Counted from the first letter of the stretch, positions 28,951 to 41,326 are shown. The stretch: DNA of 64,000 bases from Synaphobranchus kaupii (GCA_029718625.1 CM056389.1:12909492-12973491); one strand, 5' to 3'. Numbers and translations: made by a program. The notes: a model not told the origin generated them from the letters alone.

Positions 28951-30717
28951 ACTGTGTTAATCATCCATCTCACTAACACTGTGTTAATCATCCATCTCAC
29001 TTACACTGTGTTAATCATCCATCTCACTTACACTGTGTTAATCACCCATCTCACTTACACTGTGTTAATCACCCATCTCACTAACACTGTGTTAATCATC
29101 CATCTCACTTACACTGTGTTAATCATCCATCTCACTTACACTGTGTTAATCATCCATCTCACTCACACTGTTGATCATCCATCTCACTTACACTGTGTTA
29201 ATCATCCATCTCACTTACACTGTGTTAATCATCCATCTCACTTACACTGTGTTAATCATCCATCTCACTTACACTGTGTTAATCATCCATCTCACTTACA
29301 CTGTGTTAATCATCCATCTCACTTACACTGTGTTAATCATCCATCTCACTTACACTGTGTTAATCATCCATCTCACTCACACTGTTGATCATCCATCTCA
29401 CTTACACTGTGTTAATCATCCATCTCACTTACACTGTGTTAATCATCCATCTCACTTACACTGTGTTAATCATCCATCTCACTTACACTGTGTTAATCAT
29501 CCATCTCATTTACACTGTGTTAATCATCCATCTCACTCACACTGTTGATCATCCATCTCACTTACACTGTGTTAATCATCCATCTCACTTACACTGTGTT
29601 AATCATCCATCTCACTTACACTGTGTTAATCATCCATCTCACTTACACTGTGTTAATCACCCATCTCACTAACACTGTGTTAATCATCCATCTCACTAAC
29701 ACTGTGTTAATCATCCATCTCACTAACACTGTGTTAATCATCCATCTCACTTACACTGTGTTAATCATCCATCTCACTTACACTGTGTTAATCATCCATC
29801 TCACTTACACTGTGTTAATCATCCATCTCACGTACACTGTGTTAATCATCCATCTCACTAACACTGTGTTAATCATCCATCTCACTTACACTGTGTTAAT
29901 CATCCATCTCCCTTACACTGTGTTAATCATCCATCTCACTTACACTGTGTTAATCACCCATCTCACTAACACTGTGTGAATCACCCATCTCACTAACACT
30001 GTGTTAATCATCCATCTCACTAACACTGTGTTAATCATCCATCTCACTTACACTGTGTTAATCATCCATCTCACTAACACTGTGTTAATCATCCATCTCA
30101 CTAACACTGTGTTAATCATCCATCTCACTAACACTGTGTTAATCATCCATCTCACTAACACTGTGTTAATCATCCATCTCACTAACACTGTGTTAATCAT
30201 CCATCTCACTAACACTGTGTTAATCACCCATCTCACTAACACTGTGTTAATCATCCATCTCACTTACACTGTGTTAATCATCCATCTCACTAACACTGTG
30301 TTAATCATCCATCTCACTAACACTGTGTTAATCATCCATCTCACTTACACTGTGTTAATCATCCATCTCACTTACACTGTGTTAATCATCCATCTCACTT
30401 ACACTGTGTTAATCATCCATCTCACTAACACTGTGTTAATCATCCATCTCACTAACACTGTGTTAATCATCCATCTCACTAACACTGTGTTAATCATCCA
30501 TCTCACTAACACTGTGTTAATCATCCATCTCACTAACACTGTGTTAATCATCCATCTCACTAACACTGTGTTAATCATCCATCTCACTAACACTGTGTTA
30601 ATCATCCATCTCACTAACACTGTGTTAATCATCCATCTCACTAACACTGTGTTAATCACCCATCTCACTAACACTGTTAATCACCCATCTCACTAACACT
30701 GTTAATCACCCATCTCA

Positions 30718-32290
30718 CTAACACCGTGTTAATCGCCCATCTCACTAACACCGTGTTAATCGCCCATCTCACTAACACCGTGTTAATCGCCCATCTCACT
30801 AACACCGTGTTAATCGCCCATCTCACTAACACCGTGTTAATCGCCCATCTCACTAACACCGTGTTAATCGCCCATCTCACTAACACCGTGTTAATCGCCC
30901 ATCTCACTAACACCGTGTTAATCGCCCATCTCACTAACACCGTGTTAATCGCCCATCTCACTAACACCGTGTTAATCGCCCATCTCACTAACACCGTGTT
31001 AATCGCCCATCTCACTAACACCGTGTTAATCGCCCATCTCACTAACACCGTGTTAATCGCCCATCTCACTAACACCGTGTTAATCGCCCATCTCACTAAC
31101 ACCGTGTTAATCGCCCATCTCACTAACACCGTGTTAATCGCCCATCTCACTAACACCGTGTTAATCGCCCATCTCACTAACACCGTGTTAATCGCCCATC
31201 TCACTAACACCGTGTTAATCGCCCATCTCACTAACACCGTGTTAATCGCCCATCTCACTAACACCGTGTTAATCGCCCATCTCACTAACACCGTGTTAAT
31301 CGCCCATCTCACTAACACCGTGTTAATCGCCCATCTCACTAACACCGTGTTAATCGCCCATCTCACTAACACCGTGTTAATCGCCCATCTCACTAACACC
31401 GTGTTAATCGCCCATCTCACTAACACCGTGTTAATCGCCCATCTCACTAACACCGTGTTAATCGCCCATCTCACTAACACCGTGTTAATCGCCCATCTCA
31501 CTAACACCGTGTTAATCGCCCATCTCACTAACACCGTGTTAATCGCCCATCTCACTAACACCGTGTTAATCGCCCATCTCACTAACACCGTGTTAATCGC
31601 CCATCTCACTAACACCGTGTTAATCGCCCATCTCACTAACACCGTGTTAATCGCCCATCTCACTAACACCGTGTTAATCGCCCATCTCACTAACACCGTG
31701 TTAATCGCCCATCTCACTAACACCGTGTTAATCGCCCATCTCACTAACACCGTGTTAATCGCCCATCTCACTAACACCGTGTTAATCGCCCATCTCACTA
31801 ACACCGTGTTAATCGCCCATCTCACTAACACCGTGTTAATCGCCCATCTCACTAACACCGTGTTAATCGCCCATCTCACTAACACCGTGTTAATCGCCCA
31901 TCTCACTAACACCGTGTTAATCGCCCATCTCACTAACACCGTGTTAATCGCCCATCTCACTAACACCGTGTTAATCGCCCATCTCACTAACACCGTGTTA
32001 ATCGCCCATCTCACTAACACCGTGTTAATCGCCCATCTCACTAACACCGTGTTAATCGCCCATCTCACTAACACCGTGTTAATCGCCCATCTCACTAACA
32101 CCGTGTTAATCGCCCATCTCACTAACACCGTGTTAATCGCCCATCTCACTAACACCGTGTTAATCGCCCATCTCACTAACACCGTGTTAATCGCCCATCT
32201 CACTAACACCGTGTTAATCGCCCATCTCACTAACACCGTGTTAATCGCCCATCTCACTAACACCGTGTTAATCGCCCATCTCACTAACAC
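30718..32290. repeat. Terminal homogeneous sub-array, ~58 near-identical units
   Basis: Every unit from 30718 to the end carries ACACCGTGTTAATCGCCC. I saw no variant unit. This contrasts with the mixed units on the left and ends abruptly in unique sequence (AATATTCAAGGG) at 32291. It implies very recent amplification, gene conversion at the array edge, or an assembly effect. Confidence 0.9.
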
Positions 32291-33312
32291 AATATTCAAG
32301 GGACCAAATGGAGCACTCTGATTGGCTTGCTGCGGGTGAAGGAGCCAATCGGAGTTTGTTTACTGGAGCGTGTGATCGCCTGTTGAAAGTTGGCCTGGCT
32401 GCATTGAACAAGATTTATCAGAATTATATATGAAATGTCTGCCTGGACAAAGCCCTTGTAAACCACACAAAATGCAGTAGGGAATCAGGCTCGGTCAGAG
32501 AAGGTGACTTTGTGTGAACGGGCCTTCTCCTTCCCAGCATCCTTCACTTCCTGGAGGGAAAGGCACCTTGAGGCCAACCAATCGGAGGGGAGGAAGGTGA
32601 GGGAATCGGACAGAGCGAACGCACACCCCCCCCCCCCCCCCCACATGCTTCCCCTTGGAGGCTGGCTATATTGGCGCCCGTGGAAGAATTTTTTTTTTCA
32701 AAAAATAAATAAAAAAAGGGAGTCTGGCTTCATGTGATTGAAGCATTAGTGCCCCCACTGGAGTAATGCGGTACTGTAGGCGTTGTGGCAACGTTGTGTC
32801 ACCTTAATGGAACTGTTGAAGGGCACAACTATCCCACGGTAATCTGAGTAAACTCAGCAGCAGGTGTTTCATTGGACCGTTTGGAGGAAATCATCGATAA
32901 TCACCTCTGACTGATCGCTTTCTCTGTTATTTCCTCTTTGTTTTCTACTGGAGAATAGCCTCTGGACTCTGCTGAAATGGCACAGAATGCTGGCGGTGGG
33001 TTTAGTGCAGTGTTGAGAGCGGGGTGTTCTAGAGGTCATCTTAGGGGAATGAGGCTTCAGACGTGTTTCATTGACACTGGCCCAGAACCAGCTCAACACA
33101 GGGGAACTGAGCACAGGAGATGGGGTTATAACTGAGCACAGGAGGACGGGGTTATACGGCTCTGATTCGTCTTGTCCGTGTTGGAATGTCTGCTCATGTC
33201 TTCAGGGGTTATTTACTTCATTACTTGAGGTTTTATCTGGTCTGCAGGATATTTAGAGTAAAACTGTACTGTTGCCACACGCGCACGTACACATACGCAC
33301 ACACTCGCATTT
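32291..33312. other. Intergenic unique sequence
   Basis: A poly(C) run is at 32626-32642 and poly(T)/poly(A) at 32689-32718. No supported exon. Confidence 0.5.
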
Positions 33313-33365
<53 letters not shown>

Positions 33366-33412
33366 TGCACACACACAACCATGCACACACACAACCAGAC
33401 ACACACACACAG
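33313..33412. repeat. (CA)n microsatellite
   Basis: CA run with GCATGCAC and ACAACCATGC interruptions. Confidence 0.97.
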
Positions 33413-33763
33413 TATCACTGTGTATAAGGGCATTAAAACAACAACAGTGGCCAATTCTCCACACCCATCAGCTGTAACCCCCCCCCCGACCCCAGCCCAA
33501 ATTGATCCCACCTGCAACCCCCCCACCCCCACCCCCCACCCCCACCCCCACCCCCACCCCTCCCTCTTACTAGTAAGGAAACACTCACTCAGCCGGCAAA
33601 CCGATCCCAGTGCAGACCTCATATCCATCCTTCAGGTTTGCCATGGATCCTGTGGTTATGACCGCAGCTGAGAGTGAGTGTGTGTTTGGAGAGGGGATGG
33701 AGCCTTGCCCCTGCTACCATCCCCCCTCATTCCACCCTGTCCCGTGTGTTTCTAGTTAAAGAC

Positions 33764-33799
<36 letters not shown>

Positions 33800-33984
33800 C
33801 ACACACAACACGCATTCCGTGGACGAGGACAGGATGACATCTGCCCCCTCTCTCTTAGGGCTGATATCAACCTGAAAAATCTTGCATCTTCTTGGCCATT
33901 TAGGTTTTTTTTGTTTTTTTTTCATGTCTGAGGAAGCAAAATAATTCTGAGATCTTCTGAGGACATCTTATGCAGACGTTGTTT
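33413..33984. other. Intergenic sequence with C-rich and (CA)n tracts
   Basis: The C-rich tract at 33478-33564 is largely CACCCC repeats; its complement has many G-runs. (CA)n with one AA interruption is at 33764-33809. No gene seen. Confidence 0.6.
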
Positions 33985-34997
33985 GAAAACGTATGCCGTA
34001 CGGAGGTTGGAGTTGATTGTGTTTGTGTTTTTGTGTGTTTGGTTTTAAGGTGTATGCCGTACGGAGGTTGGAGTTGATTGTGTTTGTGTTTTTGTGTGTT
34101 TGGTTTTAAGGTGTATGCCATACGGAGGTTGGAGTTGATTGTGTTTGTGCTTTTGTGTGTTTTGTTTGAAAACGTATGCCGTATGGAGGTTGGAGTTGAT
34201 TGTGTTTGTGTTTTTGTGTGTTCTGTTTTAAGGTGTATGCACTACGGAGGTTGGAGTTGATTGTGTTTGTGTTTTTGTGTGTTTGGTTTTAAGGTGTATG
34301 CCATACGGAGGTTGGAGTTGATTGTGTTTGTGTATTTGTGTGTTTTGTTTGAAAGCGTATGCCGTACGGAGGTTGGAGTTGATTGTGTTTGTGGTTTTGT
34401 GTGTTTTGTTTGAAAACGTATGCTGTACGGAGGTTGGAGTTGATTGTGTTTGTGTATTTGTGTGTTTGGTTTTAAGGTGTATGCAGTACGGAGGTTGGAG
34501 TTGATTGTGTTTGTGTTTTTGTGTATTTTGTTTTAAGGTGTATGCCGTATGGAGGTTGGAGTTGATTGTGTTTGTGTTTTTGTGTATTTTGTTTTAAGGT
34601 GTATGCAGTATGGAGGTTGAAGTTGATTGTGTTTGTGTTTTTGTGTGTTCTGTTTTAAGGTGTATGCAGTACGGAGGTTGGAGTTGATTGTGTTTGTGTT
34701 TTTGTGTGTTTTGTTTGAAAGCGTATGCCGTACGGAGGTTGGAGTTGATTGTGTTTGTGGTTTTGTGTGTTCTGTTTTAAGGTATATGCAGTATGGAGGT
34801 TGAAGTTGATTGTGTTTGTGTTTTTGTGTGTTTTGCTTGAAAACGTATGCCGTACGGAGGTTGGAGTTGATTGTGTTTGTGTTTTTATGTGTTCTGTTTG
34901 AAAGCGTATGGCGTACGGAGGTTGGAGTTCATTGTGTTTGTGGTTTTGTGTGTTCTGTTTTAAGGTGTGTGCAGTATGGAGGTTGGAGTTGATTGTG
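33985..34997. repeat. 61-bp minisatellite, ~17 units, two alternating types
   Basis: Units contain GTACGGAGGTTGGAGTTGAT then TGTGTTTGTGTTTTTGTGTG. Two linker types mix: GTTTTAAGGTGTATGC and GTTTGAAAACGTATGC (or GAAAGCGTATGC). Short frames here are repeat artefacts. Confidence 0.95.
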
Positions 34998-35330
34998 TTG
35001 ATGTTCTCCTTAACTGAAAGGCTAGGCTTCAAACACACCAAGTCTTTCAGGGTATGAGAGCTTCTCTCTCTCCTTTTATTCTTTATTTAAGTCAGTCTTT
35101 TCTCTCTCCAAGCTTACCTCACCTCTTTCTAGATGTGACGTGGTACAGTTGAATTTAGTGCTGGAAACGCAGTACTGTGAGCTCTGACCATGAGTTAAAA
35201 ACGAGATGGGATTAAAAGACTGAGACAAATGAGACTGTTGCCAGGCTGAGTCATTTGGCTGCTACACATCACGTTTTCGCCCAGACAGTCAGAATGACAT
35301 TTGTCCAGGTCTTCAATAGATTCCTCATAG
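34998..35330. other. Unannotated intergenic sequence
   Basis: No feature seen. Confidence 0.5.
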
Positions 35331-35714
<384 letters not shown>

Positions 35715-36072
35715 AACCCCTTCTCTTGTTTCAGATTGTAAACTGTACTCCAGCGTAAAATATAGGCAGTTTATCCAGTTCTATTATCTGTCATAAAACC
35801 AACCTGAAATATGGCGAACCTGTCGCATCTCACCTGAACCAGCTCACCTGGACCTCCATTATAGCTGCTCGCCCTGGGAACTCTTGTGCAGAAAGACAAG
35901 CCCTTGCTTCCTTCTCCTCAAATGGGAGCTGAACTTCAGTCTGTTAGGGGCTCAGAATCGCTGGAGGATGCAAGCGAGCAACATTAAAAGGAGACTTTGA
36001 GTAAAAGAATGTCTCCTGAAAGCCTTTATCCCCCGATGCGTTCATCAAGGGGTACATGACCCAAGTGTGTCT
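35715..36072. other. Unannotated intergenic sequence
   Basis: No feature seen. Confidence 0.5.
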
Positions 36073-36380
36073 GAGGAGCACTGATCTGATTGGCTGTGTT
36101 CTACACTGTGCATGTGGAGCACTGATCTGTGATTGGCTGTGTTCTACACTGTGTATGTGGAGCACTGATCTGTGATTGGCTGTGTTCTACACTGTGTATG
36201 TGGAGCACTGATCTGTGATTGGCTGTGTTCTACACTGTGTATGTGGAGCACTGATCTGTGATTGGCTGTGCTCTACACTGTGTATGTGGAGCACTGATCT
36301 GTGATTGGCTGTGTTCTACACTGCCTATGTGGAGCACTCATCTCTGATTGGCTGTGTTCTACACTGCCTATGTGGAGCAG
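36073..36380. repeat. 43-bp minisatellite, 7 units
   Basis: The core is GTGATTGGCTGTGTTCTACA with TATGTGGAGCACTGATCT. Each unit contains ATTGG, the inverse of a CCAAT box, so seven such motifs sit at 43-bp spacing. Confidence 0.95.
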
Positions 36381-36439
36381 TTAGCGGTTGCATGTTAAAC
36401 ACCTTCACCGCCTGCTCAGTTCATACAAGTTGATATTTA
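36381..36439. other. Short unique spacer
   Basis: No feature seen. Confidence 0.5.
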
Positions 36440-36556
36440 CTGAAACGGTTCAGCTGACGTACCATGCTGAAGGGTACAATGGCAGTGTCCCACCTCAGAT
36501 TCAACCCTGCAACCTCTATGTTACAAGCCCAGTTATCTAAACTATTACACAACACT
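36440..36556 (-). mobile_element. tRNA-derived SINE fragment (5' head)
   Basis: Read on the minus strand this has a tRNA-like head: AATAGTTTAGATAACTGGGC (A-box region), GGTTGCAGGGTTGAATCTG (B-box region) and the body GGACACTGCCATTGTACCC. It matches the layout of the fish SINE whose tail half is at 40551-40710. Diverged and truncated. Confidence 0.65.
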
Positions 36557-36746
36557 GTGTATTTATTCTCTCTCTTTAAAATGTTTTTTCTTGTATATAA
36601 TTTCACACCCGACATATGTCCAATTCCCACCCTAATTTGGAATTGCCAATCGTCCCCCCAACCACGTTCATTGAGAAACCCCAGTGCATTGGACATACAG
36701 GTATCAGACCCACAGCTTTCCTTCAAAACATATAGCTCAGCCTCCT

Positions 36747-36860
<114 letters not shown>

Positions 36861-37615
36861 TCGCTAAATACGTCACATTAATTTTATGTGCAATTACAGC
36901 CAGACCCACTAGATGGCAGACATGACTAACTTGTTATCCTAAGAACTGGGGCTGCTCAGATTGATGTCATCTTTGGCTAACTGCCAGGTTTATTCTGAGA
37001 TATCACCAATGACCTGTCAGTGTTCACAAAGCAAAATAGAATTCAGATGTTTGGGACATTTTGCATGCTGAAGCTTTGTCTAATTGGTTGATTTTTGCAT
37101 TACAAAGATCCCCCTCAGAAAACACTCACACTGGTGTAAAATGCCCAGGGTGCATCCTATTGGCCGATTGGAACATGTTGAAATGGAAGTACCTGAACAT
37201 ATACAAAAGTGGGATTTTTTTTAATTACTTGATTAATTTGCTCAGTACAACAGATGGACATGCTTGTCCCCTGGAGAAGAAGAGTGTTATGAAGAGCTTG
37301 ACCTCTGAACCTTGTGGTCAAATGACTAATGACAAATATCAGACTCACAGCAAGAAGAGAGACATTTTCAGATTATGTTTTTAATTTATATTTATATGTT
37401 TATTTATAATACAGATAAATTTAAAATCTGAAAACATTCCATAAACTATTACATAAAATTACTGTACAGAAAGAAATATTTTGGCCGATTAGTCCAGACT
37501 ATTCTTATTTCCTCAACGAGATGTTGTGACATGTCTTCACAGTGCATTTCTCAGAAACCGCCTTTTTTAAAACAACACCATTTCCCTTACCATATGAAAC
37601 CGGTTTCACTTTCAG

Positions 37616-37616
<1 letters not shown>
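36861..37616. other. Unannotated AT-rich sequence
   Basis: No gene or repeat family recognised. Confidence 0.5.
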
Positions 37617-37652
<36 letters not shown>

Positions 37653-37720
37653 TGTTTGTATGCGTGTTTGTCTATGTATGTTTGCATGGTCGTATGTACT
37701 GTATGTGTGTGTGCATATGT
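37617..37720. repeat. (GT)n with GCATGGTCGTATG motif
   Basis: A GT run followed by TTTGCATGGTCGTATGTA, the same motif that recurs many times in the large array at 38285-39324. Confidence 0.9.
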
Positions 37721-38148
37721 ACAATACCAGTCAAAAGTTTGGACTATTTTTTTTACAGTTTAGAATAATAGTAAAGACATAAAAACTATGAAATAGCATT
37801 TAATGTAATTATGCAGTGACCAAAAAAGAGTTAAACAAATCAAAATGTATCTTATATTTTAGATCCTTCAAAGTAGCCACCCTTTGCCTTGATACCAGCT
37901 TTGCACTCTTGGCATTCTCTCAACCAGCTTCATGAGGTAGCTACCTGGGATGCTTTTCCAGTCTTGAAGGAATTCCCACATATGCTGAGCACTTGGCTGC
38001 TTTTCCTTCACTCTCCGGTCCAACTCATCCCAAACCATCTATATTGGGTTTAGGTTGGGTGTTAGATTAGGTCATCTGATGCAGCACTCCATCACTCTCC
38101 TTCTTTGTCCAATATCTCTTACACGGCCTGGAGGTGTGTTTTGGCTCA
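37721..38148 (-). pseudogene. Tc1-like transposon remnant (3' part of transposase and right TIR)
   Basis: The end CAATACCAGTCAAAAGTTTG adjoins TA, as in Tc1 elements that target TA. Read on the minus strand, 37870-38148 matches the C-terminal region of fish Tc1-like transposases: traces such as ECQEC and KAGIKAKGGYFEGSKI, ending at a stop near 37860. An in-frame stop and indels disrupt it. The 5' half and the catalytic DDE region are missing; the copy is cut at about 38148, where the MITE core starts. It is non-functional. Confidence 0.85.
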
Positions 38149-38282
38149 CTTCAATTCTAGATAACTCGTTAAAACTTGTTGGGGGTGCTTTTTTTAAATA
38201 TTTGTTTTGGAAAGAAATTCACAATTTTTATTTGTCTAAGAAAAAATAATTCAAGCATTTAAGCATAAGCCTTGAGATCAAA

Positions 38283-38284
<2 letters not shown>
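38149..38284. mobile_element. Half-copy of the (CA)n-bearing MITE, inverted
   Basis: TTCAATTCTAGATAACTCGT through CAAGCATTTAAGCATAAGCC and TTGAGATCAAAATG(GT)n is the reverse complement of 35467-35620, with indels. It joins the Tc1 remnant on the left and a 1-kb GT array on the right. Confidence 0.75.
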
Positions 38285-38317
<33 letters not shown>

Positions 38318-38350
38318 TGTGTGTGTGTGTGTGTGCGTGTGTGTGCATGC

Positions 38351-38381
<31 letters not shown>

Positions 38382-38489
38382 TGGTCGTATGTATGTGTGT
38401 GTGTGTGTCTGTGTTTGTGTGTGTGCATGGTCGTATGTATGTGTGTGTGTGCATGCATATGTCTGTGTGTGTGTGTGTGTGCATGCATA

Positions 38490-38532
<43 letters not shown>

Positions 38533-38589
38533 ATGGTCGTATGTATGTGTGTGTGTGCATGCATATGTCTGTGTGTGTGTGCATGCATA

Positions 38590-38630
<41 letters not shown>

Positions 38631-38663
38631 ATGGTCGTATGTATGTGTGTGTGTGCATGCATA

Positions 38664-38711
<48 letters not shown>

Positions 38712-38729
38712 TGTGTGTGTGCATGCATA

Positions 38730-38768
<39 letters not shown>

Positions 38769-38803
38769 ATGGTCGTATGTATGTGTGTGTGTGTGCATGC
38801 ATA

Positions 38804-38838
<35 letters not shown>

Positions 38839-38931
38839 ATGGTCGTATGTATGTGTGTGTGTGTGCATGCATATGTCTGTGTGTGTGTGTGTGTGTGTGT
38901 ATGTGTGTGTGTGTGTGTGTGTGCATGCATA

Positions 38932-38966
<35 letters not shown>

Positions 38967-39045
38967 ATGGTCGTATGTATGTATGTGTGTGTGTGCATGC
39001 ATATGTCTGTGTGTGTGTGTGTGTGTGTGTGTGCATGCATATGTC

Positions 39046-39082
<37 letters not shown>

Positions 39083-39165
39083 GCATGGTCGTATGTATGT
39101 GTGTGTGTGCATGCATATGTCTGTGTGTGTGTGTGTGTGTGTGTATGTGTGTGTGTGCATGCATA

Positions 39166-39202
<37 letters not shown>

Positions 39203-39244
39203 ATGGTCGTATGTATGTGTGTGTGTGCATGCATATGTGTGTGT

Positions 39245-39324
<80 letters not shown>
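38285..39324. repeat. Compound (GT)n array with two alternating spacers
   Basis: GT runs are punctuated by GCATGGTCGTATGTATG and GCATGCATATGTCTG, each about a dozen times, in a recurring higher-order order. Frames of 300-390 codons through here on both strands (His/Thr or Cys/Val rich) are repeat artefacts. Confidence 0.97.
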
Positions 39325-39327
<3 letters not shown>

Positions 39328-40240
39328 CAGTATCTGCATCTTTGCCTATGATGTCTCAGGCAGATGTCTCACCTCTGTGTGTCTGAAAAACGCACACACA
39401 CACACACACACACCTCCACACCAACACCCTCAATGCGGTTTGGGCTCTGCATGCAGAAGAGCATAACCAGTGCTGGAGCACGGCCCTTGCACTCACACTT
39501 CCTGGGGACCGGATTCTTTTCAAAGGGGTGCAAACGAGCCAAAAACATTAATGTTAATGACCTGCGGACCCTTATGAAAATGTAATATACTGCAGTCTAT
39601 TTTAAATATATTGTGAAGATAATTTTGACATATTTACAATATGCTGCAGTATATTCTTTTTTCCATAAGGGTATAGATCATAAACATATAAACATTCAAA
39701 AAAGATATGCACGCACACTGTATTTCCATTTATTTAACACAATACAACCAACGTTTCGCTGGTACGCGCCTTCATCAGGGTTTATTTCCCCGGATACAGT
39801 AGCTCAGTAAATTTGTGAGCTGCAGATGAACTATCTATAAAATGTGTTTGTGGTAGGGCTCAGTCTAGGGCAGGAAATGAGTGCAATCTGGGGTCAGATC
39901 TACTGGTTAAGTCAATACGCTCACCTGGGCTGCATTGCCTCATCAGCGCAAAGTTTAAAAGTGTGTCCTTTCCACTGTGGGTGTCTGAAACCCAGAATTT
40001 CCGCTTAGAGACAGCAAGACCGTGATATAAAAATCTTTCATCTCATTGGGTTTTATTTTTACTTAGTTGTTTTACTTCATCCTGTATTAACCAGGATCCG
40101 GTGGTGGAGAAAAAAAACTTTTTTTTTTGGTTTTGTTTTGAATGGTGTCCTCCTGTGCTGTGTCTTGCTCTGTACAATAATAAACACGCATCACATCTCC
40201 CTGTGTTCAGCTATTCTGACGGCAAAAATTTAACACCGCT
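39325..40240. other. Intergenic sequence
   Basis: A short (CA)n is at 39391-39413. CAACGTTTCGCTGGTACGC followed by CTTCATCAGGG (39751-39780) resembles a motif often seen in dispersed vertebrate repeats; family not assigned. No gene seen. Confidence 0.45.
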
Positions 40241-40314
40241 GGTGTACATTAAACACCCTAGGGTGTTGATCTGAGTCCACAGTCTCATATAGGCACCCTA
40301 GGGTTTTAAATGTA
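40241..40314. repeat. Short hairpin-forming inverted repeat
   Basis: GTGTACATTAAACACCCTAG and CCCTAGGGTTTTAAATGTAC are near-perfect inverse arms (about 22 of 24) around a loop of about 26 bp. Each arm also contains the palindrome ACCCTAGGGT. Possibly a small fold-back element. Confidence 0.6.
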
Positions 40315-40550
40315 CACGGGTATGGCACGGCGTGTGAGGGTATTAATCTGGTGGATTGTACGTGGGTGTAGAGGAAGAGGATTACCTTGTTAAACCGCTG
40401 CAGCCGTGGATTATCTCCTAGCAGGAGGTACGCTGACACTGTGCCGATGACCAGGATGTAGCCGTTATTTCTGAATCGTTTGAATACTTTCTCCATCTTC
40501 TCAGTGAGAGAAGAGACAGGCGTATGTCTATAGTGAGCCGTGCACTTTAC
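40315..40550. other. Unannotated sequence
   Basis: No supported feature. A minus-strand frame crosses the hairpin and is treated as chance. Confidence 0.4.
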
Positions 40551-40710
40551 CTGCATTTAGCAGACGCTCTTATCCCGATCTATATTCTTATCCAGCATTT
40601 TTACATAGTATCATTTATACAGCTGGATATATACTGAAGCAACTAGTTAGGTTCTTTGCTCAAGGTCAAGGGTACAACAGCACTGTCCTACCTGGGAATT
40701 GAACCAATCA
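40551..40710 (-). mobile_element. tRNA-derived SINE, 5'-truncated
   Basis: On the minus strand: GGTTCAATTCCCAGGTAGGA (B box onward), a body with AGCTGTATAAATGATAC, and the tail GATAAGAGCGTCTGCTAAAT. This arrangement (tRNA head, TACAACAGCACTGTCC body, GATAAGAGCGTCTGC tail) is abundant in fish genomes; the tail resembles those mobilised by L2-type LINEs (family assignment from memory). Confidence 0.8.
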
Positions 40711-41124
40711 TACACAGGTACCTTCTTTGGTTTAAACATATGCACATAAGTATAATTTGTGATGCTGCAAAAGCAAGTATATACCTAAATTTCTGTTACA
40801 AAACCTTGTATATATTTATGCAGTAAGTTACAGCAAAGGACTGGGTGACTGCAGTCAATGGCTAGGTGGCCTGAAGGCGCATTTACGATGTGCCTTGTGA
40901 CGCGATGCACTTGCACAGTGCGTCTTCGGCCCTGTCTTCTACCCAAGCTGTAGTGCGTTTACGACAGGCAGGCTACTGTGCTAGTTCTTACGTACGAGGG
41001 TGGCATAAACTGCCTTGCAATAACAACAATAATAAATACATTTTCCAGTAAGGTGAGTAATCGCCAGTGGCCTCCTCAGTGTGTTAAAGGAAAAGGAGCC
41101 AGCGAGGAGACAGCACTGTGAATG

Positions 41125-41135
41125 GAGGAAGTGAG
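41125..41135 (+). promoter_or_regulatory. Candidate ETS/PU.1-type site
   Basis: GAGGAAGTGAG contains the ETS core GGAA in a PU.1-like context, about 200 bp before the start codon of a leukocyte-type receptor. Inference only; such motifs are frequent by chance. Confidence 0.3.
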
Positions 41136-41157
41136 AGAAAAAGTTTGAACAGACACT

Positions 41158-41165
41158 TTTTATAC
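41158..41165 (+). promoter_or_regulatory. Candidate TATA-like box
   Basis: TTTTATAC lies about 165 bp before the ATG at 41327, placing transcription start near 41190. Weak evidence. Confidence 0.3.
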
Positions 41166-41326
41166 AGCGTAGCGTGTCATTGTGGTTTGCAGAGAATGAA
41201 GACCTAGTTCGCCCTATAGCGAAGCGAGGATGAAGGAGGGGGCTGATGGGTGGGGTTGGGTGGGGGTGGTGTCGGTGCACTATTTGCACAACTGCTTTGC
41301 AAACACCACAGCGCTGCAGCTCAAAG

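Larger units (their letters stand above)
14618..32290. repeat. Giant 27-bp satellite array, ~650 units (17.7 kb)
   Basis: The unit contains CATCTCACTAACACTGTG followed by TTAATCATC. Variable positions are CATCC/CACCC/CGCCC, CTAAC/CTTAC/CTCAC/CGAAC and CTG/CCG before TG. Units of 25 bp, lacking two bases (CACTGTTAATC or CACTGTTGATC), occur at irregular intervals. CATC expansions occur near the left edge (14620-15570). Because 27 is a multiple of 3, long frames run on both strands (a 9-residue period such as LIIHLTNTV); they break exactly at the 25-bp units and are not genes. Variants are clustered in blocks, as expected from repeated unequal crossing-over. Confidence 0.98.
40711..41326. other. 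Upstream region of the Ig-like gene
   Basis: No exon recognised. It probably contains the promoter and 5' UTR of the gene starting at 41327. Confidence 0.4.

Noticed and set aside
14850..32321. Long open frames (up to 540 codons) on both strands across the 27-bp array
   Set aside because: They follow from a 27-bp unit without stops. They have a strict 9-residue period, start at arbitrary codons, break at every 25-bp unit and have no splice or promoter context.
38228..39466. His/Thr-rich and Cys/Val-rich frames of 300-390 codons
   Set aside because: Translation of (CA)n/(GT)n; the same applies to frames at 10.1-10.6, 12.6-12.9, 13.2-14.3 and 33.2-33.6 kb.
40230..40556. 108-codon minus-strand frame
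   Set aside because: It crosses the 40241-40314 hairpin and ends near a SINE; no homology recognised. Kept as chance, though an exon within it cannot be excluded.
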